This document shows positions 44,332 through 53,991 of a stretch of 64,000 bases of DNA, in pieces (position 1 is the stretch's first letter; the number at the start of each line of letters is the position of its first letter). The notes below the pieces were generated by a model. The model was given only the letters and a program-made list of their open reading frames with translations. It made no database searches and was not told the origin of the DNA. Source of the DNA: Legionella_C dresdenensis (GTDB lineage: Bacteria > Pseudomonadota > Gammaproteobacteria > Legionellales > Legionellaceae); NCBI RefSeq assembly GCF_042649825.1, contig NZ_JBHSAB010000002.1, positions 90,177-154,176 of the forward strand. The letters are read 5' to 3'. The position numbers were made by a program, and so were the translations under genes.

Positions 44332-47300
44332 ATTTTTTCCGCAGCCAGCCGCTTAAATTACTGGTTAAGACATAAAAAACCGGGGTAAATAACAAGCCAA
44401 AAAAGGTTACCCCAATCATACCGCAGAATACCGCAACTCCCATAGCCTGCCGCATTTCTGCACCGGCGCCGGTTGCGATTACCAGCGGGAACACGCCGAG
44501 AATAAAGGCAAACGAGGTCATCAGAATGGGTCTGAGCCGTAATCTTGCGGCCTGTATTGCCGCTTTCCAGCGATTATTGCCTTGGTCCTCTAATTGTTTG
44601 GCAAATTCTACGATCAGGATTGCGTTTTTAGACGCCAACCCAATCAATACCATGAACCCGATTTGAGTCATAATATTATTTTCAGTATTGAGAATTTTCA
44701 GCCCAAAGAGCGAGGAAAAAAGACACATGGGAACAATCAAAATAACCGCCAACGGTAAAATCCAGCTTTCATACAAAGCAGAGAGCAACAGATAAACGAA
44801 GACAACTCCCAACGAAAAAGCAATCATTGACGTATTGCCGACCAATTTTTGTTGATAGGCCAATTCAGTCCATTCATAACCGATACCATCAGGCAGAATT
44901 TCAGCTGCCAGTTTCTCCATGGTAGCCAGAGCCTCTGAGGTACTATAACCCTGTTTTACATCGCCCATGACATCAATCGCCGGATAGAGATTATATCGTG
45001 GGAAGCGGGATGGGCCGGCGGTATTGGACATCGTGGCAACAGAACCGATTGGTACCATTTCACCCTGGCTGTTGCGTACTTTGAGGCGAAGAACGTCAGC
45101 CGGCGTGCGACGGTACTCAGCATCGGCCTGGGCTGTTACCCGGAACGTCCGGCCCAGGTAGTTAAAATCATTGACATACTTTGAGCCAAGATAGACTTCG
45201 AGTGCGCTTATCACATTCGCCACTGGAACACCCAGACGTTCCGCTTTTTCACGATCAAAGTCCAAATGCATACGCGGGGTAGAATTTTCAAACAGAGTAA
45301 ATACCGATGTCGTTGCCGGCGCCTGATTCGCTTTTGCAATTAAATCCTGGGCGGCGGTCATTAATACTTTCGTGCCGCGTCCGCCTCTATCCTGCACCAT
45401 CATTTTATAGCCGCCGCCATTGCCGATGCCGCGCACGGACGGCGGCGGAATAACAACAATAAAGGCCCCTTTTATTTTCGCCATTTCTGATCGGAGCTGA
45501 TTCAGAATGGTATTATAACCAAGTCCGGCTTCATGGCGTTCATCAAATGATTTGAGGACTGGAAAAATTGCTGCAGCATTCGATGAGTTGGTAAAATTAG
45601 CGCCCGAAAAACCGGTAAAGGCAACCGCGTTTTCAATCCCTGGAATCGTTAACAGTTTTTTGGTGACTTGACGGACTATTTTATCGGTTCGGTCCAGGGA
45701 TGCCCCTGTTGGCAACTGGATGGAAATAATGAAATAGCCCTGATCCTGGGCTGGAATAAAGCCTTGTGGAACCCATTTGAATAAAAACAGGGTAGTACTG
45801 ATTAATACGGCATAAACGACTAACATTAGTGCCGAACGTCTGGTCATCGTGGCAACAATGGAGCCATAGCGATGAGAAATAAAATCCATAAACCGATTAA
45901 ATCCCGCCAATGGCTTTTTCCACCAAATCGTGGTTTCCATGCTGGTAGAGTGTGGCTTAAGCAAGCGGGCAGCCAATGCCGGACTTAAAGTCAGTGAAAC
46001 AAAAACTGAAAGCATGGTTGCAATTGCAACTGTTATTCCGAACTGCTTATAAAATTGTCCAGAGATGCCTTGAAGGAACAAGGTTGGGAGAAAAACGGCA
46101 ACCAATACCAATCCAATCGCAACTAATGCTGAGCCAACTTCATCCATCGTCTTGCGAGCGGCTTCATAAGGTTTTAAGCCGTTGCTGATATTTCTTTCCA
46201 TGTTTTCGACAACGACAATCGCATCGTCAACCACAATACCGATGGCTAGCACTAAACCAAACAGCGTCAGATAGTTGAGGGAAAAACCAATAATCTGCAT
46301 AATGCCAAAAGTCCCAATCAGGGAAATGGGAATGGCGATAATGGGAATGATTGCCGCGCGCCAGGTCTGTAAAAATAGCAGAATAACCAGTACTACCAAC
46401 ACAATGGCTTCAAAAATAGTATGTTTTACCGCGTCAATAGACTGGGCGATAAAATCAGTCGGATCATAGGCAATATCGTAGGTCATCCCGGGAGGGAATT
46501 CTTTGGCCAGTTTTCGCATTGTGGCTTTGATTTTTTCCGCGGTAATCAGGGCGTTTGTTCCTGGGCGCTGGAATACCGGTAACGCAACGGCAGGGTATTT
46601 GCCAAGGTAGCCGCGGGTAAAATAATTTTCAGTACCAAGCTCCACTCGGCCTATATCTTTTAATTTGACGATACGGCCATCCTGCCCTGATTTAATAATG
46701 ATATTTTCAAATTCAGACGGTTTAATTAATCGACCCTGCGTTTCAACATGATACTCAATGCCATATTGTCTAGGCTGAGGCTGATAATTGAGTGTGCCGC
46801 TCGCAACCTGGACGTTCTGAGAGCGAATTGCCGCTAATATTTCATCAGGCGTCAGCTCAAAAGAATTAATTAAATCAGGATTAAGCCAGATCCGCATGGC
46901 GTATGGACTGGCTCCGACAATGCGAGTATCGCCAACGCCCTGAATCCGTTTGATCTGATCAATAATATGGAGGACGGCATAATTGCCGATATAAGTTTGA
47001 TCATAACGGCCATCAGGTGAAAACAGGTTAACAACCAACATCAAATCAGGCGAATTCTTGACGGTTGTGATCCCTAGCCGGCGAACTTCCTCTGGTAATT
47101 TCGGCTGAGCAATTGCAACCCGGTTTTGTACCAGTACCTGAGCCTGATCGAGATCAGTACCTAATTCAAAGGTAATATTAATCCGCAATTGTCCATCATC
47201 AGTGGCCTGTGAATCCATGTACAACATGTTTTCTACGCCGTTGATTTCCTGTTCAAGCGGAGTAGCAACCGTTTCAGCCACTGTTGTTGCATTGGCTCCC

Positions 47301-47455
47301 GGGTATTGGGCGTTGACCTGGATCGTAGGCGGTACAACGCGAGGATATTGTTCAACCGGTAAATTAAAATAGGACAAGCTGCCAATGATGACTACAATAA
47401 TAGATAGAACAGCCGCAAAAATAGGCCGGGCAATAAAAAAATGAGAGATGTTCAT
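44321..47455 (-). CDS. RND efflux pump, HAE1 family (second system)
   Basis: A 1044-residue proton-driven drug pump: MNISHFFIARPIFAAVLSI start, the TM4 pair in IGIVVDDAIVVVENMER, FLQGISGQFYKQFGITVA, the TM10 lysine in LASKNAILIVEFAKQLED, and RPILMTSFAFILGVFPLV. Closer to the MexF/AcrF side than the pump at 23717, and clearly a different one. It follows its adaptor gene after 11 bases. No outer-membrane channel is encoded nearby; it must borrow one, possibly that of the first operon. Confidence 0.95.
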   Translation of the reverse strand: MNISHFFIARPIFAAVLSIIVVIIGSLSYFNLPVEQYPRVVPPTIQVNAQYPGANATTVAETVATPLEQEINGVENMLYMDSQATDDGQLRINITFELGTDLDQAQVLVQNRVAIAQPKLPEEVRRLGITTVKNSPDLMLVVNLFSPDGRYDQTYIGNYAVLHIIDQIKRIQGVGDTRIVGASPYAMRIWLNPDLINSFELTPDEILAAIRSQNVQVASGTLNYQPQPRQYGIEYHVETQGRLIKPSEFENIIIKSGQDGRIVKLKDIGRVELGTENYFTRGYLGKYPAVALPVFQRPGTNALITAEKIKATMRKLAKEFPPGMTYDIAYDPTDFIAQSIDAVKHTIFEAIVLVVLVILLFLQTWRAAIIPIIAIPISLIGTFGIMQIIGFSLNYLTLFGLVLAIGIVVDDAIVVVENMERNISNGLKPYEAARKTMDEVGSALVAIGLVLVAVFLPTLFLQGISGQFYKQFGITVAIATMLSVFVSLTLSPALAARLLKPHSTSMETTIWWKKPLAGFNRFMDFISHRYGSIVATMTRRSALMLVVYAVLISTTLFLFKWVPQGFIPAQDQGYFIISIQLPTGASLDRTDKIVRQVTKKLLTIPGIENAVAFTGFSGANFTNSSNAAAIFPVLKSFDERHEAGLGYNTILNQLRSEMAKIKGAFIVVIPPPSVRGIGNGGGYKMMVQDRGGRGTKVLMTAAQDLIAKANQAPATTSVFTLFENSTPRMHLDFDREKAERLGVPVANVISALEVYLGSKYVNDFNYLGRTFRVTAQADAEYRRTPADVLRLKVRNSQGEMVPIGSVATMSNTAGPSRFPRYNLYPAIDVMGDVKQGYSTSEALATMEKLAAEILPDGIGYEWTELAYQQKLVGNTSMIAFSLGVVFVYLLLSALYESWILPLAVILIVPMCLFSSLFGLKILNTENNIMTQIGFMVLIGLASKNAILIVEFAKQLEDQGNNRWKAAIQAARLRLRPILMTSFAFILGVFPLVIATGAGAEMRQAMGVAVFCGMIGVTFFGLLFTPVFYVLTSNLSGWLRKKSNK

Positions 47456-47466
47456 AACAATTCCGC

Positions 47467-48570
47467 CTATTCCTTCAGGGTAGTCATTACCGGTTTTACT
47501 TCCTGATCAGGGCTTCGAATACGCTGAATTCCGCTGACAACTACTTTTTCATCGCCAGTTAAACCTGAACGAATAATATAAAAACCACTGTCGCGAATAG
47601 GACCCAAAGTCACATAGACCCGCTTTGCCCGGTTATTATTATCAACAACATACACAAACTGGTGTGATTGATCGGTATTAAGCGCGATATCCGGCAGCAA
47701 AATGCCTTCATACTCTTTACTGCCGATCAGGCGAACCCGGCCAAACAGGCCAGGATAAATAATTGCATCAGCGTTGGGAACAATGGCGCGTGCCTGAATG
47801 GTGCCTGTTCCGGTATCAACAACGTTATCAACGAAATTCATTGAGCCTTGATGCTTATAACTGTCTTCATCAGGCAATTTAATCATAATTGGATTAGGGC
47901 TTTCGGTGGAGCTTGGGCGTTTTCCGGAGCGATCAAGACGAATGTACTTGAGCAAGTCGTTCTGGCTTACCTCAAAATAGAAATAAATTGGATCAACTGA
48001 AACGATGCGGGTGAGAATGGTATCATCCATCTGAATCAAATTGCCCACACTGATGAAGTAGCGGCTGATTTTTCCGCTGATGGGCGCTTTAATCTCGGTA
48101 AACTCAAGTTGTAGCCTGGCATCATTAACCCGGGTTTCGGCCACTTGCATTTCCTGTTGGCGCTGGTCAATTGTTTCAGCCGAAATAAAACTGTCTTTTT
48201 GGAGTTTCAGCGCCCGTTCATATTGCTTTTTAGTCAGTTCAAATTGAGCCTGGGCGCGGTCAAGCGCATATTTGAAAGGGCGTTGGTCTATGATAAAGAG
48301 CACATCGCCTTTATTAACCATGTCGCCGTCTTTAAATTTGATTGCATCAAGGTAACCGGTAACCCGGGAGCGGATATCAACCCGTTCTATTGCTTCAAAT
48401 CGTCCGGTATATTCATCCCATTCCGTAATTTTTTTCTTTAACGGCAAAGCAACATCCACTTCAGGCGCCTGCGCTTGTTGCGCGGATTGATTGCCCGAGT
48501 TGCAACCAGAAAAGTTAAGACAAAGCAGGGCTAAAAAACTGCTTCCAACCAGAATTCCTACCCTATTCAT
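47467..48570 (-). CDS. RND periplasmic adaptor lipoprotein (second system)
   Basis: A 367-residue membrane fusion protein. A lipoprotein signal (MNRVGILVGSSFLALLCLNFSGC), then barrel and lipoyl parts VDIRSRVTGYLDAIKFKDGDMVNKGDVLFIIDQ in two pieces, FTEIKAPISGKISR, and YPGLFGRVRL. The start is ATG 48570, with GGGAG seven bases upstream. An in-frame ATG at 48633 would add a false leader reading WIPAFAGMT, which is the translation of the palindromic repeat at 48596-48683. Operon with the pump gene downstream. Confidence 0.93.
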   Translation of the reverse strand: MNRVGILVGSSFLALLCLNFSGCNSGNQSAQQAQAPEVDVALPLKKKITEWDEYTGRFEAIERVDIRSRVTGYLDAIKFKDGDMVNKGDVLFIIDQRPFKYALDRAQAQFELTKKQYERALKLQKDSFISAETIDQRQQEMQVAETRVNDARLQLEFTEIKAPISGKISRYFISVGNLIQMDDTILTRIVSVDPIYFYFEVSQNDLLKYIRLDRSGKRPSSTESPNPIMIKLPDEDSYKHQGSMNFVDNVVDTGTGTIQARAIVPNADAIIYPGLFGRVRLIGSKEYEGILLPDIALNTDQSHQFVYVVDNNNRAKRVYVTLGPIRDSGFYIIRSGLTGDEKVVVSGIQRIRSPDQEVKPVMTTLKE

Positions 48571-48595
48571 ATGTATGCTCCCTGCAATGAAAATT

Positions 48596-48683
48596 GTCAT
48601 CCCCGCGAAGGCGGGGATCCATCCATCAAACAAGGTAAGGAGCCTGCTTGAGAGATGGATTCCCGCCTTCGCAGGAATGACAG
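48596..48683. repeat. MITE-like palindrome, copy C
   Basis: An 88-base inverted repeat, third near-full copy of the family, lying 26 bases upstream of the adaptor start. Its left arm covers the likely promoter region of the RND operon. The right flank ATCCTTAATTTAATGGC matches that of copy B. Confidence 0.85.
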
Positions 48684-48848
48684 AATCCTTAATTTAATGG
48701 CTGTGAGGCTCTGTCTTAAATGCCATTTGATTATATAGCTAACCAACTCATCTAATACTAGCGTAAAAACCGCCTTAATAAAAATCTTCTTGTAATTCCC
48801 TGCAAGAGCCAGTAAGTTCAGAGTTTTTCTGAACCTCAGGTTTATATT

Positions 48849-49634
48849 GTGAGAGTAATAAGCTTTAATGCAAACGGCATAAGGGCTGCTGCCCGTAATG
48901 GTTTTTATGATTGGTTGCTGGCGCAGGATGCTGATTTTGTCTGTATTCAGGAAACCAAGGCACAAATTGCGCAACTGCTGCTGGAGCGAGAGTTATATCA
49001 CCCGCTTGGCTATCATTGTGAATACTATGATGCTGAAAAAAAGGGTTACAGCGGTGTTGCCATTTACGCCCGCCACAAACCATTACGGATTGTAAAAGGA
49101 ATCGGCTATGACTATTGTGATAATGAAGGACGCTACATTCAATTTGATTATCCGAAGTTAAGCGTTATCTCGCTTTATTTGCCCTCAGGCACCAGCGGCG
49201 ATGAACGTCAGACCGTTAAATATGCGTTTCTTGAACGTTTTGCTGATCATTTGCAGGCTTTGAAAGCTGAGGGTCGTGAGCTCATTATCTGTGGCGATTA
49301 TAATATTGCCCATAAAGCCATTGATCTAAAAAACTGGCGTGGTAATCAGAAAAATTCCGGTTTTCTGCCTGAAGAACGTGCCTGGATGGATCAATTATTT
49401 GGCTCAATGGGATTTGTAGATGCTTTTCGGGTTGTAAATCAGCAGGAAGAGCAATACACCTGGTGGTCGTATCGCGGACGTGCCTGGGAAAAGAATGTCG
49501 GGTGGCGTATTGATTACCAGGTAATTACTCCGGGGCTTATGGACAGTGTGCTAAGCGTTGCAATTCAGACTGAGGGGCGGTGGTCCGATCATGCTCCGTT
49601 AACAATCGATTATAAAGGGGAATGGTATGTTTAG
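48849..49634 (+). CDS. Exonuclease III family AP endonuclease (first copy)
   Basis: A 261-residue base-excision-repair nuclease. Active-site blocks: ISFNANGIRAA, QETKAQ, GVAIYAR, CGDYNIAHKAIDL, WWSYRGRAW..GWRIDYQV and WSDHAPLTID. This form resembles the main XthA/ExoA of many gammaproteobacteria. GTG start at 48849. It overlaps the second copy by eight bases, so the two are translated together. Confidence 0.9.
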   Translation: MRVISFNANGIRAAARNGFYDWLLAQDADFVCIQETKAQIAQLLLERELYHPLGYHCEYYDAEKKGYSGVAIYARHKPLRIVKGIGYDYCDNEGRYIQFDYPKLSVISLYLPSGTSGDERQTVKYAFLERFADHLQALKAEGRELIICGDYNIAHKAIDLKNWRGNQKNSGFLPEERAWMDQLFGSMGFVDAFRVVNQQEEQYTWWSYRGRAWEKNVGWRIDYQVITPGLMDSVLSVAIQTEGRWSDHAPLTIDYKGEWYV

Positions 49635-50397
49635 GCTGGCAAGCTGGAATGTTAACTCTTTGAGTATTCGACTTGAGCATGTATTGACCTGGCTTGAGAC
49701 AACCAATATTGATGTATTGGCACTGCAGGAAACCAAAACCGTTGATGAAAAGTTTCCGCTGCAAACCTTTACTGACCTTGGCTACCATGTGGTGTTTTCT
49801 GGCCAGAAATCCTATAACGGCGTTGCGGTCATCAGCCGGCATCCACTGACAGATATAGTGACTGATATCCCTGATCTGGAAGATCCCCAGAGAAGAATTC
49901 TCGCTATTTCTGTAGCGGGTTTGCGTTTGGTTAACCTGTATGTTCCTAACGGGTCTACAGTTGATTCAGAAAAATATTTATACAAACTGAATTGGTTACA
50001 GAAAGTAAAACAATTTCTTCAACAGCAATTACATGAATATCCTGAAGTAGCTGTTGTCGGCGACTTTAATATTGCGCCTGAAGACCGTGATGTTCATGAT
50101 CCTGTTGAATGGCAAGGTTCGGTTCTGGTAAGCCCGCTGGAACGGCAGGCCTTTTCGGAATTCCTTTCTTTAGGATTACACGACAGTTTCCGGCTGTTTG
50201 ATCAGGATGACGGTTTGTATAGCTGGTGGGACTATCGGGCGGCGGGCTTTAGACGCAACCGTGGTTTACGTATTGATCATGTCCTGTTAAATGAAACATT
50301 ACGCTCAAAGTGTCTCAGTTCGCAAATTGATAAAATACCGCGCAAATGGGAAAGGCCTTCTGATCATGCCCCTGTTTGGGTGGAATTAACGCGCTAG
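49627..50397 (+). CDS. xthA: Exonuclease III family AP endonuclease (second copy)
   Basis: A 256-residue paralogue: LASWNVNSLSIRL, LALQETKT, GVAVISRHP, VGDFNIAPEDRDVHDP, YSWWDYRAAGFRRNRGLRIDHVL and PSDHAPVWVEL. The insertion FRRNRGLRIDHVL is as in E. coli XthA. Two paralogues with divided tasks (AP endonuclease and 3'-phosphatase) are known in Neisseria, and a similar split is possible. RBS GGGGAA. The SRPBCC-like gene begins 64 bases later. Confidence 0.9.
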   Translation: MFRLASWNVNSLSIRLEHVLTWLETTNIDVLALQETKTVDEKFPLQTFTDLGYHVVFSGQKSYNGVAVISRHPLTDIVTDIPDLEDPQRRILAISVAGLRLVNLYVPNGSTVDSEKYLYKLNWLQKVKQFLQQQLHEYPEVAVVGDFNIAPEDRDVHDPVEWQGSVLVSPLERQAFSEFLSLGLHDSFRLFDQDDGLYSWWDYRAAGFRRNRGLRIDHVLLNETLRSKCLSSQIDKIPRKWERPSDHAPVWVELTR

Positions 50398-50461
50398 TCC
50401 GCGCCTGACTTCGATTTATTTGAACTATACTTAGTAAACACCGGTTAGCCGTGAGTTAGTA

Positions 50462-51133
50462 ATGGATAAAAGCAAGCTAGGCCAAACTCTGATAACTTTG
50501 AATATCGATGCCAGGACCATTCCTGGTCTTATTAACAACGAAAACCACAATCAGGAACAGATTGAACGCCTGATGTCCGATATGACTAAAGAACAATATG
50601 ACCACGAGGAAATATTTGGTCAATTCTGTCAACTCGGCGCTTATATCGCTTGTCCGCCGGAAATGGCATTTGAATATTGTTCAAATGTGTTAAGTTTGGG
50701 TGAGTGGACATTCAGTATGCGTAATTTTGAATACATAGGGGGCCAAATCTGGCGTTCCGAGGAGCGCCTGGGTAAAAATACCTTTGTCTATACTAAGGTA
50801 AATGCTTATCCCGATTCAGGCGTGGTAGATTATTTATGTGCCTGGGATCAGGCTTTTGAATTATGGATGCGTTATTATTTCCGCTTTATCGATGCTCAAC
50901 CTACACTGAATAAACCTGGTACAGTGGTACTTTGGACTAACTGCAAGCATCCATACTACGATCGCGCTACACCAGATTTGCCGGACTACATTAAAAAAGG
51001 CCACGAACAGACTAACCGAGCCTGGGTTGGCGATTTCTGGCACCAGTTTGATGCTATTCATAAAATTGAAATGAACAATCTCAAAAGAATTTTGGAGCAT
51101 CGTTTTAAAGCAATGCACGCTGGTTTTATATGA
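50462..51133 (+). CDS. SRPBCC-like protein, first gene of a putative biosynthetic operon
   Basis: A 223-residue protein not clearly assigned. Residues 50-200 read like a START/SRPBCC cyclase fold: GAYIACPPEMAFEYCSNVLSLGEWTFSMRNFE (start strand and helix, in parts), IWRSEERLGKNTFVYTKV, GTVVLWTNCKHPYYD, and a long C-terminal helix, FWHQFDAIHKIEMNNLKRILE. Such folds hold polyketide or aromatic intermediates. It overlaps the next gene by ATGA, and that one overlaps the third in the same way; the three are surely co-translated. Confidence 0.55.
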   Translation: MDKSKLGQTLITLNIDARTIPGLINNENHNQEQIERLMSDMTKEQYDHEEIFGQFCQLGAYIACPPEMAFEYCSNVLSLGEWTFSMRNFEYIGGQIWRSEERLGKNTFVYTKVNAYPDSGVVDYLCAWDQAFELWMRYYFRFIDAQPTLNKPGTVVLWTNCKHPYYDRATPDLPDYIKKGHEQTNRAWVGDFWHQFDAIHKIEMNNLKRILEHRFKAMHAGFI

Positions 51134-52806
51134 TAACTATTGCTGATTATTTAACTCGTTTTTTATACGAGTGCGGGGTTACTCACATTTTTGGCGTGAG
51201 TGGCGCTAACATTGAAGATTGCATCGATTCGGTTATTGCTTCAAAGTTACCGATAAAATTTGTGCTGGCCAAGCATGAGTTTAATGCGGCTTGTATGGCT
51301 GATGGCTATAGCCGGATTAATCGCCGATTAGGCGTGGTTTACGCCACATCTGGCGGAAGCCAGCTAAATCTCATTCCTGCCTTGGCTGAATCCTATGCTT
51401 CGCAACAGCCTGTTTTGGCAATACTTGGAATGCCCGTTACCAATCTTGCAGGGAAAGGCGCTTTCCAGGACGCTAGTGGTTTAAATGGCAGTCTCAATGG
51501 CGAGGCTCTATTTTCCTTGCTTGCGTCAAAATATTTTCACTGCCTGACCTCTGCTGATGAGTTTGCAACACAGCTGAAAAATGCTGTTAAAGCGGCTCTA
51601 TCACCGCCATGCGGTACGGCAATTTTAATGATTCCCAAAGAACTGCAGCAGCAGAAGATCTCGTCGGTTTCTGTTGCCTGTCCGGATTCCATCTCCCCGG
51701 CAGAATTATTTAAGCCCGATGAGCGGCTTTATGATTTATGCCTTGCCGCCAAAGGCAAAACACTGGTTATTTTGGGGGAGGAAGTAAGGCGCCAGAATCT
51801 TGAGCAAGAGTTCTTAAGTGTAGTTGAGCGTTTAAATGCTTACGTAGCGGTGGTTCCAGAAGCAAAAGCAGACTATGACAATACCAATCCGCGTTTTGTT
51901 GGTGTAAGCGGGGTTGCTGGCCACCAGTCTGTAATTGAAACAGCGAATCAGGTCAAAACTATTTTCATTCTTGGCAGCCGGTTACAACTCATGGCCAGAT
52001 TTGGTTTGGAGCCATATCTTCAAAGCCGGCAAGTTGTTTATTTAAATGAAAGCCCGCCGGCATTTGATATTGCTGCCGCACAACAAAATGGTTTTATCCA
52101 GGATCATCACTTAAAGCAGTGCCTGACGTGGTTAGCAGAAACATTACCGGTTTCAGTTGAACCATTATTGCATCCGCGGCAAGTGCGTTACGAGCCGATC
52201 CGGTATCTTGATAACAGCAGAACGTCTTCACTGAATTTTGAATCAATTTTTCAGTTGCTTGATAATTATATACAGCGTACTGATATTGTATATGCCGATG
52301 CCGGGAATACCGGAGGGGGCGCATTGCATTATCTGAAAGGCGGGCAGTATTTTGGTATTGCGCTTGGAATGGGCGGGATGGGGTATGCCTTGGGCGCCAG
52401 CATAGGCAGCAGTATCAGAGATAATACAATAAGCTGGTGTATTGCTGGTGATGGCGCTGTATTAATGCATGGCATGGAAATTCATACGGCAATAGAAGAA
52501 AATTTACCGATTCGTTTTATTATCTTGAATAATAATGCGCATGCCATGTGCTATACCCGAGAACATTTGTATCTCGGTACAACAGGAACATTCAATGTCT
52601 TTCGAGAAAGCCGTTACGGTCAGGGATTTGCCCATTTATTTCCCGGCTTTTATAGCCATGATGTAAAAAATATCGCTGAACTTGAAAATCATTTGAACTA
52701 TTTACGCGGCTATAATAAACCGGCATTACTCTCTCTTGAAGTTGACTGCAAGGAGCTGCCGCCGTTTGCTCCTTTCCTGCAGCGGCTTAAGGAGCTCAAA
52801 TCATGA
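51130..52806 (+). CDS. ThDP-dependent enzyme, acetolactate synthase/benzoylformate decarboxylase-like
   Basis: A 558-residue thiamine-diphosphate enzyme of the pyruvate-oxidase superfamily. The catalytic Glu is Glu50 in LAKHEFNAACMADGY; the central Rossmann-like domain runs from about 190 to 330; the ThDP motif is GDG at 440-442 and NN at 467-468 (AGDGAVLMH and IILNNN). TSGGSQLNLIPALAESYASQ takes the place of the usual GPG..N segment. No FAD-binding or regulatory features argue for real acetolactate synthase, and it lies in a ketosynthase operon, so it more likely decarboxylates a 2-oxoacid and joins it to an acceptor. Coupled by ATGA overlaps on both sides. Confidence 0.8.
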   Translation: MITIADYLTRFLYECGVTHIFGVSGANIEDCIDSVIASKLPIKFVLAKHEFNAACMADGYSRINRRLGVVYATSGGSQLNLIPALAESYASQQPVLAILGMPVTNLAGKGAFQDASGLNGSLNGEALFSLLASKYFHCLTSADEFATQLKNAVKAALSPPCGTAILMIPKELQQQKISSVSVACPDSISPAELFKPDERLYDLCLAAKGKTLVILGEEVRRQNLEQEFLSVVERLNAYVAVVPEAKADYDNTNPRFVGVSGVAGHQSVIETANQVKTIFILGSRLQLMARFGLEPYLQSRQVVYLNESPPAFDIAAAQQNGFIQDHHLKQCLTWLAETLPVSVEPLLHPRQVRYEPIRYLDNSRTSSLNFESIFQLLDNYIQRTDIVYADAGNTGGGALHYLKGGQYFGIALGMGGMGYALGASIGSSIRDNTISWCIAGDGAVLMHGMEIHTAIEENLPIRFIILNNNAHAMCYTREHLYLGTTGTFNVFRESRYGQGFAHLFPGFYSHDVKNIAELENHLNYLRGYNKPALLSLEVDCKELPPFAPFLQRLKELKS

Positions 52807-53801
52807 AGGCAAAACTGATTCATGTGACTAATTTTATGCCTGAACGGATCATTAATAATAAAGCGTTACAACAGTCTTCGAAACAGGTCGATAGTGTGGG
52901 CAATAACCCTTTTTTTAAGGGCGTGGAAGAGCGGCGGTTTGCAAGTCCTGATTATAGTTCCGCCGATCTGGGTGTTGAGGTACTGAAGAAATTACTGGCC
53001 GAAACGGGCGTTGCGGCGGATAAAATTGATTTGATTATTATCAGCAGTATTTTCAATGATAGTTTTTGGCCGTCCATTGCATCAACAGTGCAGTATCGCG
53101 CAGGCGCCTGTAATGCAAGTTTTATTACTATAGATACCAGTTGCTGCTCATTTATTACCGGATTGCGTACAGCGGCTGCTTATATTCATTCTGGACAATG
53201 CAAGACGGTGGCTGTTTTGACAGTCACCAATTTTATATCCCGCCTGGCAGATTTTCAGCTTTCACCCCGTTCAGTTGTATTAGGGGATGGCGCTGCAGCT
53301 GCGTTAATGCAAGCGAATAAACAGGATTCGATCCTTGCTGTTGATGAAAAAGCCTTTGGTCAGAATTATGGTTTAATGCGTTTTGAGCCAGAAGAGATCA
53401 ATGGCGTTTTTTACAATTATTGGGAACGGGGGTGTGGTCCAATAACGGTTAATTTTACTAAAGAATCGCTTGACCGTATTCGGCAAAATGCTTTTGATAT
53501 TGTGCCGCAAATGATTAATTCTGTACTTGTAAAGGCGGGTTTAACAATAGCTGATATTGGTTGCTTTATTACACATCAGCCTAACCAGTTATTTCTCGAT
53601 GTCTGGCGAAAGAAACTGGGGATTACACAGCAGCAAGCCCACGATACATTAAAAAAATATGGCAATATGTTTCAAGGTTCTATTTCCGTAACCCTGGCTG
53701 ATGCTATTGAAACCAAACGAATAACCGCTGGTGAGAAGGTTGTTTTGGGAACCTTTTCAAATGGCGGCGATTTTGGCGCCGCGATAGTTTTGCAATTATA
53801 A
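52803..53801 (+). CDS. Ketoacyl synthase III (FabH-like)
   Basis: A 332-residue thiolase-fold condensing enzyme. The catalytic set appears as Cys115 (DTSCCSFITGL), His258 (THQPNQLF) and Asn288 (YGNMFQGS). The Cys loop and the GNMFQGS strand differ from housekeeping FabH (ACAGF, GNTSAAS), so it is probably a specialised enzyme joining two acyl groups or an acyl group to a small acceptor. N-terminal VEERRFASPDYSSADLG is typical of FabH (xRRxA). Its start overlaps the ThDP gene by ATGA. Last gene of the operon. Confidence 0.82.
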   Translation: MKAKLIHVTNFMPERIINNKALQQSSKQVDSVGNNPFFKGVEERRFASPDYSSADLGVEVLKKLLAETGVAADKIDLIIISSIFNDSFWPSIASTVQYRAGACNASFITIDTSCCSFITGLRTAAAYIHSGQCKTVAVLTVTNFISRLADFQLSPRSVVLGDGAAAALMQANKQDSILAVDEKAFGQNYGLMRFEPEEINGVFYNYWERGCGPITVNFTKESLDRIRQNAFDIVPQMINSVLVKAGLTIADIGCFITHQPNQLFLDVWRKKLGITQQQAHDTLKKYGNMFQGSISVTLADAIETKRITAGEKVVLGTFSNGGDFGAAIVLQL

Positions 53802-53991
53802 TTATGCTGAATCAGCCGCTAAAAAAGGCATCCCGAGCAAAAGAAGTAAGCACTGGATTCTGAATGTTCAGGTAAAAAAATTGATTTGACTGTACTATTC
53901 TGGTAATCTTGCTCGTCATTATATTGCGAATATGGTGCCTGGCACTGGATCAGGTGGCGATATTCATTTTTAAACATTAGAGAGTGGTATT

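Noticed and set aside
23603..48683. CRISPR array made of the 88-base repeats
   Set aside because: Copies lie many kilobases apart in single units, without regular spacers or cas genes.
48491..48697. Short plus-strand gene ending in WIPAFAGMT
   Set aside because: This peptide is the translation of the palindromic repeat and appears wherever the repeat does.
51130..52806. Housekeeping acetolactate synthase ilvB/ilvI
   Set aside because: No small subunit or ilv genes nearby, weak match in the substrate region, and tight coupling to a ketosynthase.
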